Below the pieces are notes generated by a model. It ran no database searches. It worked only from the letters and a program-made list of their open reading frames with translations, and was not told where the DNA came from. Shown here piece after piece: positions 39,107-49,237 of a stretch of 64,000 nt of DNA (positions are counted from its first letter, which is position 1; every line of letters starts with the position of its first letter). Source of the DNA: Acinetobacter bereziniae LMG 1003 = CIP 70.12 (GTDB taxonomy: Bacteria; Pseudomonadota; Gammaproteobacteria; Pseudomonadales; Moraxellaceae); contig NZ_KB849755.1 in NCBI RefSeq assembly GCF_000368925.1, forward strand, positions 463,639 to 527,638. Reading direction: 5' to 3'. The position numbers and the translations under genes are program-made.

Positions 39107-40564
39107 TTATGCATTTGTTTCAGCAGGTGCTTTTGGATAGCTTACACCGCACATTTGTTCAGCAATACGTAATACTTGGCAGCTATAACCCACTTCGTTA
39201 TCGTACCAAACATAAGCTGTTAAACGGTTACCTGATGTAATCGTCGCTTGTGCATCAAATACACCAGCAGTACGAGAACCAATAAAGTCAGAAGATACGA
39301 CTTCGGTAGAGTTTGTATAGCCAATTTGACCTTGAAGGCTTGAGTTGATCGAGATTTGACGAATATATTCGTTTACTTCTTCACGATCTACTTCTTTCTC
39401 AAGTGTTAAGTTAAGAATAGCCAACGAAACGTTTGGTGTAGGTACACGTACTGAATTGCCTGTTAATTTACCTTGCAACTGAGGTAATGCTTTTGCAACA
39501 GCTTTTGCAGCACCAGTTTCAGTGATCACCATATTTAATGTTGCAGCACGACCACGACGATCTGCTTTATGGTAGTTATCAATCAAGTTCTGGTCATTAG
39601 TGAATGAGTGAACTGTTTCAACATGACCATTGATCACTTTGTATTTGTCTTCTAATACTTTCAAGACAGGTGTAATTGCGTTGGTGGTACAGCTTGCTGC
39701 TGAAATGATTTTATCTGAATCGATAATGTCATTTTGGTTCACACCAAATACAACGTTTTTCATATCACCTTTACCCGGAGCAGTAAGTACAACACGACCT
39801 ACGCCTGGACATTTAAGATGTTGTGATAAACCATCGATATCACGCCATTTACCTGTGTTGTCAATCACAAGTGCATTATCTATACCATAAGCAGTGTAAT
39901 CTACTTCAGCAGGGCTAGATGCATAGATCACTTTAATGAAGTTACCGTTGGCAATGATTGCTTCATTTTCTTCATCTACAGAAATTGTTCCTGCAAATGG
40001 ACCATGAATTGAGTCACGACGTAACAATGAAGCACGTTTTTCTAAATCACCATCAGATGATTTACGTACGACGATTGCTTTCAAGCTTAAACCACGACCA
40101 AGACCAGACTGGCTGATGATCAAACGCGCTAAAATACGACCGATACGACCAAAACCGTAAAGCACAACATCTTTCGGTTCAACTTGTGCCGGACGACCTT
40201 CTAAAGAGCGAACAGCTTGAGCAACAAATGCATCAACATCGCCACCCTTTTCTTTGTATTCAACAGCAAGTTTACCTAAATCAACTTCTGCTGAACCAAT
40301 ATTATCTAATTTTGCTAAAGCTTCTAAAATAGGAAACGTATGTACAACTGAAAGTTCAACATCCATCATACGCGTACGACGGTGAGCTTTAAGAATTTGA
40401 ATTACTGAACGGTTCACTAAAGAACGACCGTAAACAGAAGTCACAATATTTTTTTCACGGTATAATTGACCGATTAATGCAATCATACGTTCCGCGATTT
40501 CTTCACGGTTTTTCCAGCGACCTTGGTGCTCTGCATGTAGGGCGATGATAGTGTCTTTGCTCAC
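39107..40564 (-). CDS. gap: Glyceraldehyde-3-phosphate dehydrogenase, long form
   Basis: A 485-residue protein. NAD-binding motif LYGFGRIGRILARL starts near residue 135; the catalytic Cys is in SAASCTTNAITPVLK; ETVHSFTNDQNLID and VPTPNVSLAILNL complete the catalytic domain. About 130 residues precede the dehydrogenase fold and form a helical extension absent from 330-residue enzymes; such long forms are typical of Pseudomonas and Acinetobacter. It interconverts glyceraldehyde 3-phosphate and 1,3-bisphosphoglycerate, mainly for gluconeogenesis in these organisms. Cytosolic. Confidence 0.93.
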   Translation of the reverse strand: MSKDTIIALHAEHQGRWKNREEIAERMIALIGQLYREKNIVTSVYGRSLVNRSVIQILKAHRRTRMMDVELSVVHTFPILEALAKLDNIGSAEVDLGKLAVEYKEKGGDVDAFVAQAVRSLEGRPAQVEPKDVVLYGFGRIGRILARLIISQSGLGRGLSLKAIVVRKSSDGDLEKRASLLRRDSIHGPFAGTISVDEENEAIIANGNFIKVIYASSPAEVDYTAYGIDNALVIDNTGKWRDIDGLSQHLKCPGVGRVVLTAPGKGDMKNVVFGVNQNDIIDSDKIISAASCTTNAITPVLKVLEDKYKVINGHVETVHSFTNDQNLIDNYHKADRRGRAATLNMVITETGAAKAVAKALPQLQGKLTGNSVRVPTPNVSLAILNLTLEKEVDREEVNEYIRQISINSSLQGQIGYTNSTEVVSSDFIGSRTAGVFDAQATITSGNRLTAYVWYDNEVGYSCQVLRIAEQMCGVSYPKAPAETNA

Positions 40565-40916
40565 AGATACGTCCTCTATTTATGTATATCTAGACATGGA
40601 TTTTTAAACCCCACAATTGTAATGGAATTCTCATTTAGTTGAAATCAATTCATGGTAGATTTTTATAATAATTTGTCATGTTAGATATTTTTATAAAAAT
40701 TAAATATTGATATCTAAACTATAATTGAGATTTCTTTGTTTATAGATCTTTAACATAGTGTTACATGCATTCCATAACACGAATGAAAAACATCCAGCTG
40801 CTTCATTTCAAACACGATTAAACTCAGTTTAACTGCTTTCCTCATCGAGCATTGACAGATCAACAGCCTATATTCAGTCGATATGATGTTGGGATAAACA
40901 GCGCTCAAGTATGAAA
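40565..40916. other. Intergenic region upstream of gap
   Basis: About 350 bp between gap and an unknown gene, both on the minus strand. It is AT-rich, and the half nearest 40564 must hold the gap promoter. No ORF, strong hairpin or RNA gene is visible. Confidence 0.5.
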
Positions 40917-42620
40917 TTAATCCATATACATGGATGCATGAAAAGCTTCAAAATCAAAATCTGCTAGATTCTCAGGAATTTTCATTAAAAAAGGGAAACG
41001 AATAATACCATTGTCCCCTGAAGGAAAAGCATAATGCCGTTCTAATTCACTCAAAGAAGTTAAGCTTTCAAATTCAATAAATACACTATATTTCGATAAA
41101 CCTTTTGGAACGCTCAATACATCTAAGTATGTCTGCTTCTTAATCAGCAGTGCGGCATGTTTAGCTTGCAGAATATCTTTTTCTACTTTTCCACCTTTTA
41201 CAATTTTCTTGAGCAAAGAGCCTTTTACTTGATTCTGTTCATGTTTTAACTGTTGGATGTAGAGTTGTAATTCGTTGTAGTCTTTGCCTTGATCAAACAT
41301 AATCTCTTGAAGCTTTTTTATAGGTTGTTGTGAACGTTCATGCATGACTTGCCATTCCTGTTTACTCATCGGAATAAAGATTTCGTCCTTACGTTTTTCC
41401 AAAAGCTTCAAATATGCCAGTAAACGATATTCAAATAACTGCACATGTGCATTGAAAAACAATGCGGGTTGTTCTTTAAAATCGCGATAATGAGACAAAA
41501 TCTCAGATAAAATGCGATGAACACTCATAAATAAATATTCAAATTCTTCTAAATGTGATAAATCATTTTTTACGGCATTTCTTAGCGGCATTAACACATT
41601 GGCAATTAATATTTGCTCAATGGTTTTTACATGATTCTGAGCAACAACTTCACTATTTTTACCAACCATCCCAAGCGGTTGCATTAGAAATGGCAATAGC
41701 TTAGTTTCAGTAAAACTTTCAAACTCTTGTACAATTTCAATGACATCTCGATGAACTTGATGTTGGATCGTCACCATTTTTTGTATCAACTGATCTGTTT
41801 GTACTCGGTATGCATTTTCACTGATCTGTTTTGGGTCAATCACTAATCCTGTTAAATAGATTTGATTGTTATATTCAATATGTTCTTCAAACAAAAATCG
41901 ACGAATTGAATATGGGTTTTGCTCAAAATGTTGTATTGGTGCAATCAAGTAAATAAATTCAGAAGTATTCACAATATCAAATTTACGAATTTTCTGTTCG
42001 CTGACAATAAAATATTTAAAGAAGGGATGAGCAAATAGATTTGATGATTTGGTCAGTAAAGGTTTAAACCAATATCCTAATAATTGTTGCTTGATAAACA
42101 CTTCGATAATAAAGCATTTGATTTGATTTACCGTTAAATCACGTACATTCGGATGAATGTGAATATTGAGATTTCGTACCAGCTTCGCCACATCTTGCAA
42201 AAAAACTCGGCGTATTAATATTTTTTCACGTTGCAAGCCAAGATGGTCATCGACTGGAATTAGATCAATCTGATGTAAAGTATTTTCAAGGTAATCTGCA
42301 ATCTGTACACAATCAGTAATTTGTTCTAACCAATGGAGTGAGTTACTTAATTTATTGGCAATCGAACGCATGCGCTCATTGTCTAAACGATGCTTTAACG
42401 TTTCCAATGAGTTTGTAATTTTAAATTCAAAGGTATTTTCAGTTCTATTCCATTGTATCTCTTTAGGCTTTAAGATTTGACGATCAATTTCTTCGCGTAC
42501 TTCAATATTAGCTTCATCAAAAATTTCGTACAACACCTTTGCCCAGTTCAAATCTGTACTCGGCTCAAGTTGCAAAAGAGTTGCCCGTATTTGATAGGGA
42601 ATCATTGTTATATTCATCAT
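40917..42620 (-). CDS. Large hypothetical protein (567 aa)
   Basis: A 567-residue cytosolic protein with no signal peptide or membrane segment. It is helical and charged, rich in Leu, Glu, Gln and Lys; for example ELQLYIQQLKHEQNQVKGS resembles a coiled coil near residue 470. I recognise no catalytic motif. The first ATG of a pair at 42618-42620 is chosen; a TTG precedes it and the ribosome site is weak. It stands alone between gap and a RarD-like transporter. Probably a genus-specific protein. Confidence 0.7.
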   Translation of the reverse strand: MMNITMIPYQIRATLLQLEPSTDLNWAKVLYEIFDEANIEVREEIDRQILKPKEIQWNRTENTFEFKITNSLETLKHRLDNERMRSIANKLSNSLHWLEQITDCVQIADYLENTLHQIDLIPVDDHLGLQREKILIRRVFLQDVAKLVRNLNIHIHPNVRDLTVNQIKCFIIEVFIKQQLLGYWFKPLLTKSSNLFAHPFFKYFIVSEQKIRKFDIVNTSEFIYLIAPIQHFEQNPYSIRRFLFEEHIEYNNQIYLTGLVIDPKQISENAYRVQTDQLIQKMVTIQHQVHRDVIEIVQEFESFTETKLLPFLMQPLGMVGKNSEVVAQNHVKTIEQILIANVLMPLRNAVKNDLSHLEEFEYLFMSVHRILSEILSHYRDFKEQPALFFNAHVQLFEYRLLAYLKLLEKRKDEIFIPMSKQEWQVMHERSQQPIKKLQEIMFDQGKDYNELQLYIQQLKHEQNQVKGSLLKKIVKGGKVEKDILQAKHAALLIKKQTYLDVLSVPKGLSKYSVFIEFESLTSLSELERHYAFPSGDNGIIRFPFLMKIPENLADFDFEAFHASMYMD

Positions 42621-42735
42621 CAATCAATATTCTTTTCTTTTTAAACATGTTTAATAGCACTAATATTGAGATATATTTAACATTTATTTTAATTTAAGTT
42701 CAAGGATTATCGTTTTTATATTTAAAGAATACCTG

Positions 42736-43665
42736 TTACTTCTTTCTTTTATCAAATTTTTTAATATTCAATTCCAAATTTTTTCGTTTCTTTCCTTGTT
42801 GATAAATATGCCAACTACCTTCTAAAACCAAAACACCTACAGCGCACCAAATCGGGATATAAGTCAACCATTCATCTGCGGAAATAGACTCTCCTAAAGC
42901 CAATGAAGCCAATGCCAATAAAACGGGTTCTAAATAACTCAGTAAACCAAACAGCACCATAGGCAAATAACGACTGGCTAAAATATAACTCCCTAGACCA
43001 ATAGCACTTAATGCACCTAGCCCAGCAACCACCAAAAATAAACTGGGCATTTCAATAAACTGCCCATAAGCATTCACTCCCATTTGAGTAAAATAGATGG
43101 CAACAGGTATGCAAATCAGGATGTCCCACCAAAACCCACCAAGATTATCCGTTTTGATTGCTTTTCGGATCAGAAAATACAGTGAATAACCCAAAGCAAC
43201 ACTGATGGTTTCCCATGCAATACTGCCCAAACGCCACAATTCATGACCTACCCCTAACACAGCAAATGCCACGGCAACCATTTGAAATTTTGATAACTTT
43301 TCTTTATAAAAAATACTACCCGCGAGAACCAAGACCAGAGGCAAAAGAAAGTATCCCAATGAAACTTGTAATCCTCGTCCATTCATCGGTCCCCATAGAA
43401 ACAACCAAAGTTGGAAACAAGTCAGCGCAGAAGTGATCAGCAGTAAGATCAATAACGCAGGTTGCTTCATCATACGCTGATAAATACTTTTGACGTGGGC
43501 AAAATCACCACTGAAAAACATAAATAAAGTTAGAAAAGGTAAGGTTGCAATGATTCGCCAACCAAATGTTTGTTGGCTATCTAAATCGCCTAATAATTTG
43601 GTATAAAAATACAATACTCCAAAGGTGACAGATGCCAATATAGACAATGCTACGCCCTTAAACAT
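42736..43665 (-). CDS. rarD: RarD-like EamA/DMT-family transporter
   Basis: A 309-residue protein with about ten membrane helices in two EamA halves (GVALSILASVTFGVLYFYTK and WETISVALGYSLYFLIRK open them). NGRGLQVSLGYFLLPLVLVL matches RarD proteins. The C-terminal tail is strongly basic (KKRKNLELNIKKFDKRKK) and cytosolic. RarD was first noted in chloramphenicol-related loci, but the substrate of the family is not established. Stands alone on the minus strand. Confidence 0.8.
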   Translation of the reverse strand: MFKGVALSILASVTFGVLYFYTKLLGDLDSQQTFGWRIIATLPFLTLFMFFSGDFAHVKSIYQRMMKQPALLILLLITSALTCFQLWLFLWGPMNGRGLQVSLGYFLLPLVLVLAGSIFYKEKLSKFQMVAVAFAVLGVGHELWRLGSIAWETISVALGYSLYFLIRKAIKTDNLGGFWWDILICIPVAIYFTQMGVNAYGQFIEMPSLFLVVAGLGALSAIGLGSYILASRYLPMVLFGLLSYLEPVLLALASLALGESISADEWLTYIPIWCAVGVLVLEGSWHIYQQGKKRKNLELNIKKFDKRKK

Positions 43666-43809
43666 CTATCGCCTCTCGAAAATTCTCAAATAAATCTTTC
43701 AATAGTATAAACTTTTTTTCTTTCAAAATTATTTTGAATATTACAATATTTTCTCAAATGAACATTTGAAATAATCAAATATCAACAGACAAATTGCCAG
43801 CTTATGGAA

Positions 43810-44400
43810 TTATTGTGAAACGTTCTGCTTGGTTCGAATAATATCTTTTAAATTAAAACCAACCGTTTGTGCATATCGTAGAAATTCAGTTACTTTGGTT
43901 TCATCAGGATGTGGATCACGTGACAATAACCATAAATATTTACGTTTAGGCTCTCCGACCAAAGCCATTTGATATTCTGGGTCTATTTTAAGCACCCAAT
44001 AATCCCCTCTTCCCACGGGCATCCAGCGAATTGCCTCAGGAATAAAACTGACTTTAAACTTAGAGTTAAAGGGTTCATTACTGATAAAAGCTTCACCCAA
44101 CGCACGCAATTCTTCGCCATTTTGATCAATACAACGATTATCTACTGCAACATTGCCAAACTCATTGACGGTATAACGTGCAGTGACATCAGACTTACAG
44201 GCTTTTTGAAAATACATAGGTTTACGTGCAATTTCATACCATAACCCGAGATACTGACCTAGCTCTAATTTTGGAACAGCTGCCAATGTCGAATAATCCG
44301 CATACACTTTAGGATAAAAAAGAGTAGCAGAAATAATGCTGAACCCAATGATCATGTTTTTTAGCGTATAGGATTTGGGTAATATTTTGAATAATTGCAC
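43810..44400 (-). CDS. Lipocalin (Blc-like)
   Basis: A 196-residue protein. Lipocalin landmarks: LGQYLGLWYEIARKPMYFQK (first motif), then DNRC and a disulfide-forming Cys pair, and YQMALVGEPKRKYLWLLSRD (last motif). A hydrophobic segment (NMIIGFSIISATLFYPKVYA) acts as signal peptide; no lipobox Cys is seen, unlike E. coli Blc. It should be a soluble periplasmic or anchored lipid-binding protein. Possible role: phospholipid or fatty-acid transport in the envelope. Confidence 0.87.
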   Translation of the reverse strand: MQLFKILPKSYTLKNMIIGFSIISATLFYPKVYADYSTLAAVPKLELGQYLGLWYEIARKPMYFQKACKSDVTARYTVNEFGNVAVDNRCIDQNGEELRALGEAFISNEPFNSKFKVSFIPEAIRWMPVGRGDYWVLKIDPEYQMALVGEPKRKYLWLLSRDPHPDETKVTEFLRYAQTVGFNLKDIIRTKQNVSQ

Positions 44401-44539
44401 TTTATACCCTCAATCGTGGATTTTTACTATTTATTATAAAATAATCAGAAATGTAAACTTAGATTGTAGCTTTATGTATCCTATGTCCATATTAAAGCAA
44501 CAATCTAAGTCAAATACAGCAATCACGTCTCAAACGAAA

Positions 44540-46561
44540 TCACTTTAACATTCGCGCTTTTAAACGCACAATTTCGTCTCGTAAGCGTGCTGCTTGTTCA
44601 AATTGCAACTCTTTTGATGCTTTTAACATCTCTTTCTCAAGTTTAGTGATGTGTTTAGTGAACAGTTTAGGGTCAGACAAAATATGACGTTCGTCCGCAG
44701 TTAAAGCATGTTGTTGCTCAACAATCGCATCATCAATTTGATCGTCAGTGAGCACCTCGCCGGTATCGATTTCTTTGATTGCTTGACGAACTGCACTGCG
44801 TGGAATAATGCCATGTTCTTCATTAAATTGAATTTGTTTAGCTCTACGACGTTCAGTTTCATCTATGGCTTTCTGCATAGAGTCCGTCACACGATCTGCA
44901 TACAAGATCGCTTTACCTTTGACATGCCTTGCTGCACGCCCAATGGTTTGAATCAGTGAACGTTCAGAACGTAAAAAACCTTCCTTATCCGCATCTAAAA
45001 TCGCCACCAAAGAAACTTCTGGCATGTCCAAACCTTCACGTAGCAAGTTGATCCCCACGATCACTTCATGTATACCTGTACGTAATTCATGGATAATTTT
45101 CACTCGCTCAACCGTATCAATATCAGAATGCAAATACGCTACTTTTACGCCATATTCTTTTAAATATGAGGTCAAATCTTCAGCCATACGTTTGGTCAGT
45201 GTTGTCACCAACACTCGCTCATTCAGCTCTTTACGAATATTGATTTCGGAGAGTACATCATCGACTTGGGTTAAAACTGGACGTATCTCAATTTCTGGAT
45301 CGACTAAACCTGTTGGACGAACCACCTGCTCGGCAACTTGGACTGATTTTTCCAGTTCATATTTTGCAGGTGTTGCGCTGACATAAATGGTCGTCGGAAC
45401 AATACGCTCCCACTCCTCAAACTTCATTGGGCGATTATCCAAGGCGCTTGGTAAGCGAAAACCATAATTAACCAAGTTTTCTTTTCGAGAACGGTCACCT
45501 TTGTACATCGCACCAATTTGAGGAACTGTCACATGTGACTCATCAATAATCAGTAAGGCATCATCTGGAATATAATCAAACAATGTTGGTGGTGCTTCAC
45601 CTGCCGGACGACCAGACAAATGTCTTGAATAATTTTCAATCCCATTGGTATAGCCGAGTTGTTGCATCATTTCCAAGTCATAACGCGTACGTTGTTCGAT
45701 CCGTTGCGCTTCTAACAACTTTTCATGCTCTTTAAAGAAAACCAAACGTTCTGCAAGTTCATCTCGTATCGTTCCAATAGCACGTTCAAGATTATCTTTT
45801 GGAGTGACATAGTGGCTTTTTGGATAAATCGTCACACGAGGGGCTTTACGTACCAGTTTCCCGGTAATTGGATCAAACCAACGAATCGAATCGACTTCAT
45901 CGTCAAACAGTTCAACACGGATGGCATGTTGGTCCGATTCGGCAGGGAAAATATCAATAATTTCGCCACGAATACGGTAAGTACCTCGTAAAAACTCCAG
46001 CTCATTGCGTGTATATTGCATTTCGACAAGACGGCGAATAATGTCATCACGACTGATTCTGTCTCCTTGTACAATATGCAACAACATACTCATATAAGCA
46101 TTTGGATCACCCAAACCATAGATGGCTGAAACTGAAGCCACAATAATGGCATCCCGTCGCTCTAATAGTGCACGTGTTGCTGAAAGACGCATTTGATCAA
46201 TATGATCATTAATCGCTGAATCTTTTTCAATAAATGTGTCAGAAGAAGGCACATAAGCTTCGGGTTGATAATAATCATAATAACTGACGAAATATTCGAC
46301 AGCATTATTGGGGAAAAATGCTTTAAATTCACCGTAAAGCTGGGCTGCAAGGGTCTTATTGTGCGCCATGATAATGGTTGGTCTTTGCGTTTGAGCAATC
46401 ACATTTGCCATGGTATACGTTTTACCAGAACCAGTCACACCCAATAAAAGCTGATCATGAAAACCTTGATTTATCCCTGCAACTAATTTTTCGATCGCCT
46501 GCGGTTGATCACCAGCAGGCTGGTAGTTTGTAACAAGTTCAAAAGGTTGATGATCATTCAC
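44540..46561 (-). CDS. uvrB: UvrABC system protein B
   Basis: A 673-residue protein. Walker A GVTGSGKT at 41-48; the damage-probing beta-hairpin YYDYYQPEAYVP near 94-105; DESH helicase motif; motif VI ERSLIQTIGRAARHVKGKA; and a C-terminal UVR domain (LEKEMLKASKELQFEQAARL) that contacts UvrC. It loads at lesions found by UvrA and recruits UvrC for excision repair. Standalone gene; no LexA-like box was recognised upstream, in keeping with the lack of canonical LexA in Acinetobacter. Confidence 0.97.
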   Translation of the reverse strand: MNDHQPFELVTNYQPAGDQPQAIEKLVAGINQGFHDQLLLGVTGSGKTYTMANVIAQTQRPTIIMAHNKTLAAQLYGEFKAFFPNNAVEYFVSYYDYYQPEAYVPSSDTFIEKDSAINDHIDQMRLSATRALLERRDAIIVASVSAIYGLGDPNAYMSMLLHIVQGDRISRDDIIRRLVEMQYTRNELEFLRGTYRIRGEIIDIFPAESDQHAIRVELFDDEVDSIRWFDPITGKLVRKAPRVTIYPKSHYVTPKDNLERAIGTIRDELAERLVFFKEHEKLLEAQRIEQRTRYDLEMMQQLGYTNGIENYSRHLSGRPAGEAPPTLFDYIPDDALLIIDESHVTVPQIGAMYKGDRSRKENLVNYGFRLPSALDNRPMKFEEWERIVPTTIYVSATPAKYELEKSVQVAEQVVRPTGLVDPEIEIRPVLTQVDDVLSEINIRKELNERVLVTTLTKRMAEDLTSYLKEYGVKVAYLHSDIDTVERVKIIHELRTGIHEVIVGINLLREGLDMPEVSLVAILDADKEGFLRSERSLIQTIGRAARHVKGKAILYADRVTDSMQKAIDETERRRAKQIQFNEEHGIIPRSAVRQAIKEIDTGEVLTDDQIDDAIVEQQHALTADERHILSDPKLFTKHITKLEKEMLKASKELQFEQAARLRDEIVRLKARMLK

Positions 46562-46738
46562 AATAATTCACTCTTTTAACCAAGAAGAAAGAAGCTCGTG
46601 CAGTTTAACAGAAACCGACTTGAGCAAAAGATTTACCTTAAACTTAATGGGGTTTTTTACACAATATTCAACAAATACCTTGACCCTTTTTTATTTCGAT
46701 AGCAACATGGAATTAAGCCGATTAAAGGATTGAAAAAC

Positions 46739-47518
46739 ATGACATATCACTACCATGATGAAAGCATTATCAAAACTTTACCTGAAGACACTGTATTTGT
46801 TTTCGGAAGTAATTTGGCAGGAACACATCAAGGTGGTGCTGCAAAAACAGCGCATTTATTTTTCGGGGCAACCAAAGGTGTGGGACGTGGTTGGGCAGGT
46901 CAGAGTTTTGCAATTCCAACCATGAATGAACATTTACAACAAATGCCGCTTTCACAAATTCAACATTATATTGATGATTTTAAAATATATGCTAAGAATC
47001 ATCCAAAAATGAAGTATTTCATTACGTCTGTGGGATGTGGTGTTGCAGGTTATAAAGTTGAAGAAATCGCGCCCATGTTTAAGGGAATCGCGCGTAATGT
47101 GATTTTTCCAGTCTCATTCCGCCCTTTCGTTGAAAAGACATTACCCAAGCTGACGCAAAAATTGTTGCATAGTTTTATTACAGATCAGGTCATTTTTAGT
47201 GCTGATCCTGAGCAAGCAATACAAAATTTAGATTTAACAGATGCAGAAAAAAGCCTAGCCACGATTATTTTAAACACGCCCATGTACCCAAATGACAGTA
47301 ATGGACGTGATCGGATTTTTGAAATACAAGACATTCTTCACAATCTGCATGGCAAAATAATTGAATTCCAACCGAACTCTGAAGGTTCAATGATTATTGG
47401 TGGTGCGATTTTGGCATTGTTAGAGCTTTATCATTTAAATGAAACAGATTTTATTGATGTATGGACAGGTCAACGCGTGATTGCAGCGCCTAAAGCAGAA
47501 CATCATGCCAAGAAGTAA
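46739..47518 (+). CDS. A1S_2505-like protein with extra C-terminal domain
   Basis: A 259-residue protein. Residues about 15-120 (DTVFVFGSNLAGTHQGGAAK, then GVGRGWAGQSFAIPT and FITSVGCGVAGYKVEEIAPM) match the A1S_2505-like domain found mostly in phages, which resembles a macrodomain with a glycine-rich nucleotide-binding loop. The last 130 residues (LDLTDAEKSLATIILNTPMY) are a separate helical part I do not recognise. AAAGGA precedes the ATG at 46739. It may act on ADP-ribose or NAD-derived ligands; this is inference. Here it stands among host genes. Confidence 0.7.
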   Translation: MTYHYHDESIIKTLPEDTVFVFGSNLAGTHQGGAAKTAHLFFGATKGVGRGWAGQSFAIPTMNEHLQQMPLSQIQHYIDDFKIYAKNHPKMKYFITSVGCGVAGYKVEEIAPMFKGIARNVIFPVSFRPFVEKTLPKLTQKLLHSFITDQVIFSADPEQAIQNLDLTDAEKSLATIILNTPMYPNDSNGRDRIFEIQDILHNLHGKIIEFQPNSEGSMIIGGAILALLELYHLNETDFIDVWTGQRVIAAPKAEHHAKK

Positions 47519-47630
47519 GTCAAGTATAGTGCATAGGATCACTTTTTCTTCACATCACAATATATTTAGGTATTGCCATTTTACCGTATTATATTTAAGC
47601 TAAATTTATAAATAATAAAATGGAATAAGA

Positions 47631-49064
47631 ATGGAGCAAATCGATTTAACGATTTTTAATTTGTCTCCCATTGCGATGTGGCTACAGGATTTTAGTGGCA
47701 TCAAAAAGATTTTTGATGCCTGGGCTGCTGAAGGTATATCTGATATACAGCACTATTTAATCGAAGATCCTCAACGTTTAGTCCCCTGTCTAGCTGCAAT
47801 TAAAACCATTAATGTCAATCAAAGTACACTCAATTTGTATGAAGCCCATAATTTAGAAGAAATTATAGAAAAATTTCCAGAAATGCATAGTCAAGACACT
47901 GAGATGATGCATATTGAATTTTTTTCAGCATTGTGGAACAAACAAAAAAATTGCTCTATTCCAGTCATCAACTATACTTGTCAAGGTAAAAGAATCGATG
48001 TCCAGTTGAGAGCCAACATTTTGTCCGATGACAAGGATTGTTGGGATCGAGTGCTATTGACCACTGAGGATATTTCGCAATCACAAAATGCGCGACGTTT
48101 TGCTGAATCTTTATTTTTACATTCTCCAACCGCACTTTGGGTAAAAGACTATAGCAAGATCAAAACAATATTTGATCAACTCAAAGCCAATCACCTTACA
48201 GATTTAAAAAGCTATATCGAAAAAAATCCTGATTTTTTATTTTTTTGTTTTAAAAACATCCAAACTGTAGGTGTCAATCAAGCTTTGCTTGACCTTTTTT
48301 GTGCCTACAATAAACAACAGTTTTGTCTGCATCTACATCGTATTTTTAAAGATCATCTTCTTCAAAATTTTTCTCAACAACTATTATATTTATGGAATGG
48401 ACAGCATCAAATTAAACGAGAATGTGAATATCAGTCGGTGCATGGTGATTTAATTCATGTTCAAGAACACTTCGTCATTTTCCCTGACTCACAACATAAT
48501 TGGGATACCGTGCAAATTGCATTTACAGATTTAACTGAACGAAAAAAATTAGAAGATTATTTACACTACGCCAATCAACATGATCAATTGACCCAATTAT
48601 ATAACCGCACATTTTTTAGTGAAGAAATCCAACGTTTACAATCCGCTGCATTTCATTCACTTTCCTGTATTTATTTGGATATTAATGGATTAAAAAAAAT
48701 CAATGATGTTCAAGGTCATCATATTGGAGACTTATTAATCCAAAGATTTGCAGAACTTTTAAAAACATCGACCTTAAAAACCAATTATTCAGTATCTCGT
48801 ATAGGCGGAGATGAGTTTGTAATTTTAATGCCTGAAGCAAATCAACGTGATATAGATAATCTCATAACCATAATTCAACAAAAATTATTGGCTGATCAAT
48901 TAGCGTTTCCACACCATCCAATTCGTGTTGCATTTGGTTATGCAAGTATAAATCAGCAAGGTGATATCGCGGATTTATTAAAAAAAGCCGATCAAATGAT
49001 GTATAAGGATAAACAATATTTTTATTTAAATCAGGTCAGTCGTCAGCATGATTTTAAATATTAA
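47631..49064 (+). CDS. Tandem PAS diguanylate cyclase
   Basis: A 477-residue soluble protein. Two PAS-like repeats with the same layout (SPIAMWLQDFSGIKKIFDAW and SPTALWVKDYSKIKTIFDQL, each ending near VNQ-x-x-L-x-L), then a GGDEF domain from about residue 315 (HDQLTQLYNRTFF; the active RIGGDEF at about 391-396). It should make c-di-GMP. The Arg-x-x-Asp inhibitory site normally five residues before GGDEF is absent. Start ATG 47631; its paralog follows, 143 bp from end to ATG-frame start. Confidence 0.9.
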   Translation: MEQIDLTIFNLSPIAMWLQDFSGIKKIFDAWAAEGISDIQHYLIEDPQRLVPCLAAIKTINVNQSTLNLYEAHNLEEIIEKFPEMHSQDTEMMHIEFFSALWNKQKNCSIPVINYTCQGKRIDVQLRANILSDDKDCWDRVLLTTEDISQSQNARRFAESLFLHSPTALWVKDYSKIKTIFDQLKANHLTDLKSYIEKNPDFLFFCFKNIQTVGVNQALLDLFCAYNKQQFCLHLHRIFKDHLLQNFSQQLLYLWNGQHQIKRECEYQSVHGDLIHVQEHFVIFPDSQHNWDTVQIAFTDLTERKKLEDYLHYANQHDQLTQLYNRTFFSEEIQRLQSAAFHSLSCIYLDINGLKKINDVQGHHIGDLLIQRFAELLKTSTLKTNYSVSRIGGDEFVILMPEANQRDIDNLITIIQQKLLADQLAFPHHPIRVAFGYASINQQGDIADLLKKADQMMYKDKQYFYLNQVSRQHDFKY

Positions 49065-49237
49065 AAATACACTTTTACACTAATTGTCAGTAAATGGACA
49101 AAGTGAGTCAGTTATCACTATTTTTTAGAGATAATAAATAATTTACATTTTATTTTTGCTTATTATTTTACATCCTTAAATTTTAGGATATATTCCAAAA
49201 CAATTAAATGACTTTTATAGCAAACGAGAATCTTGTA

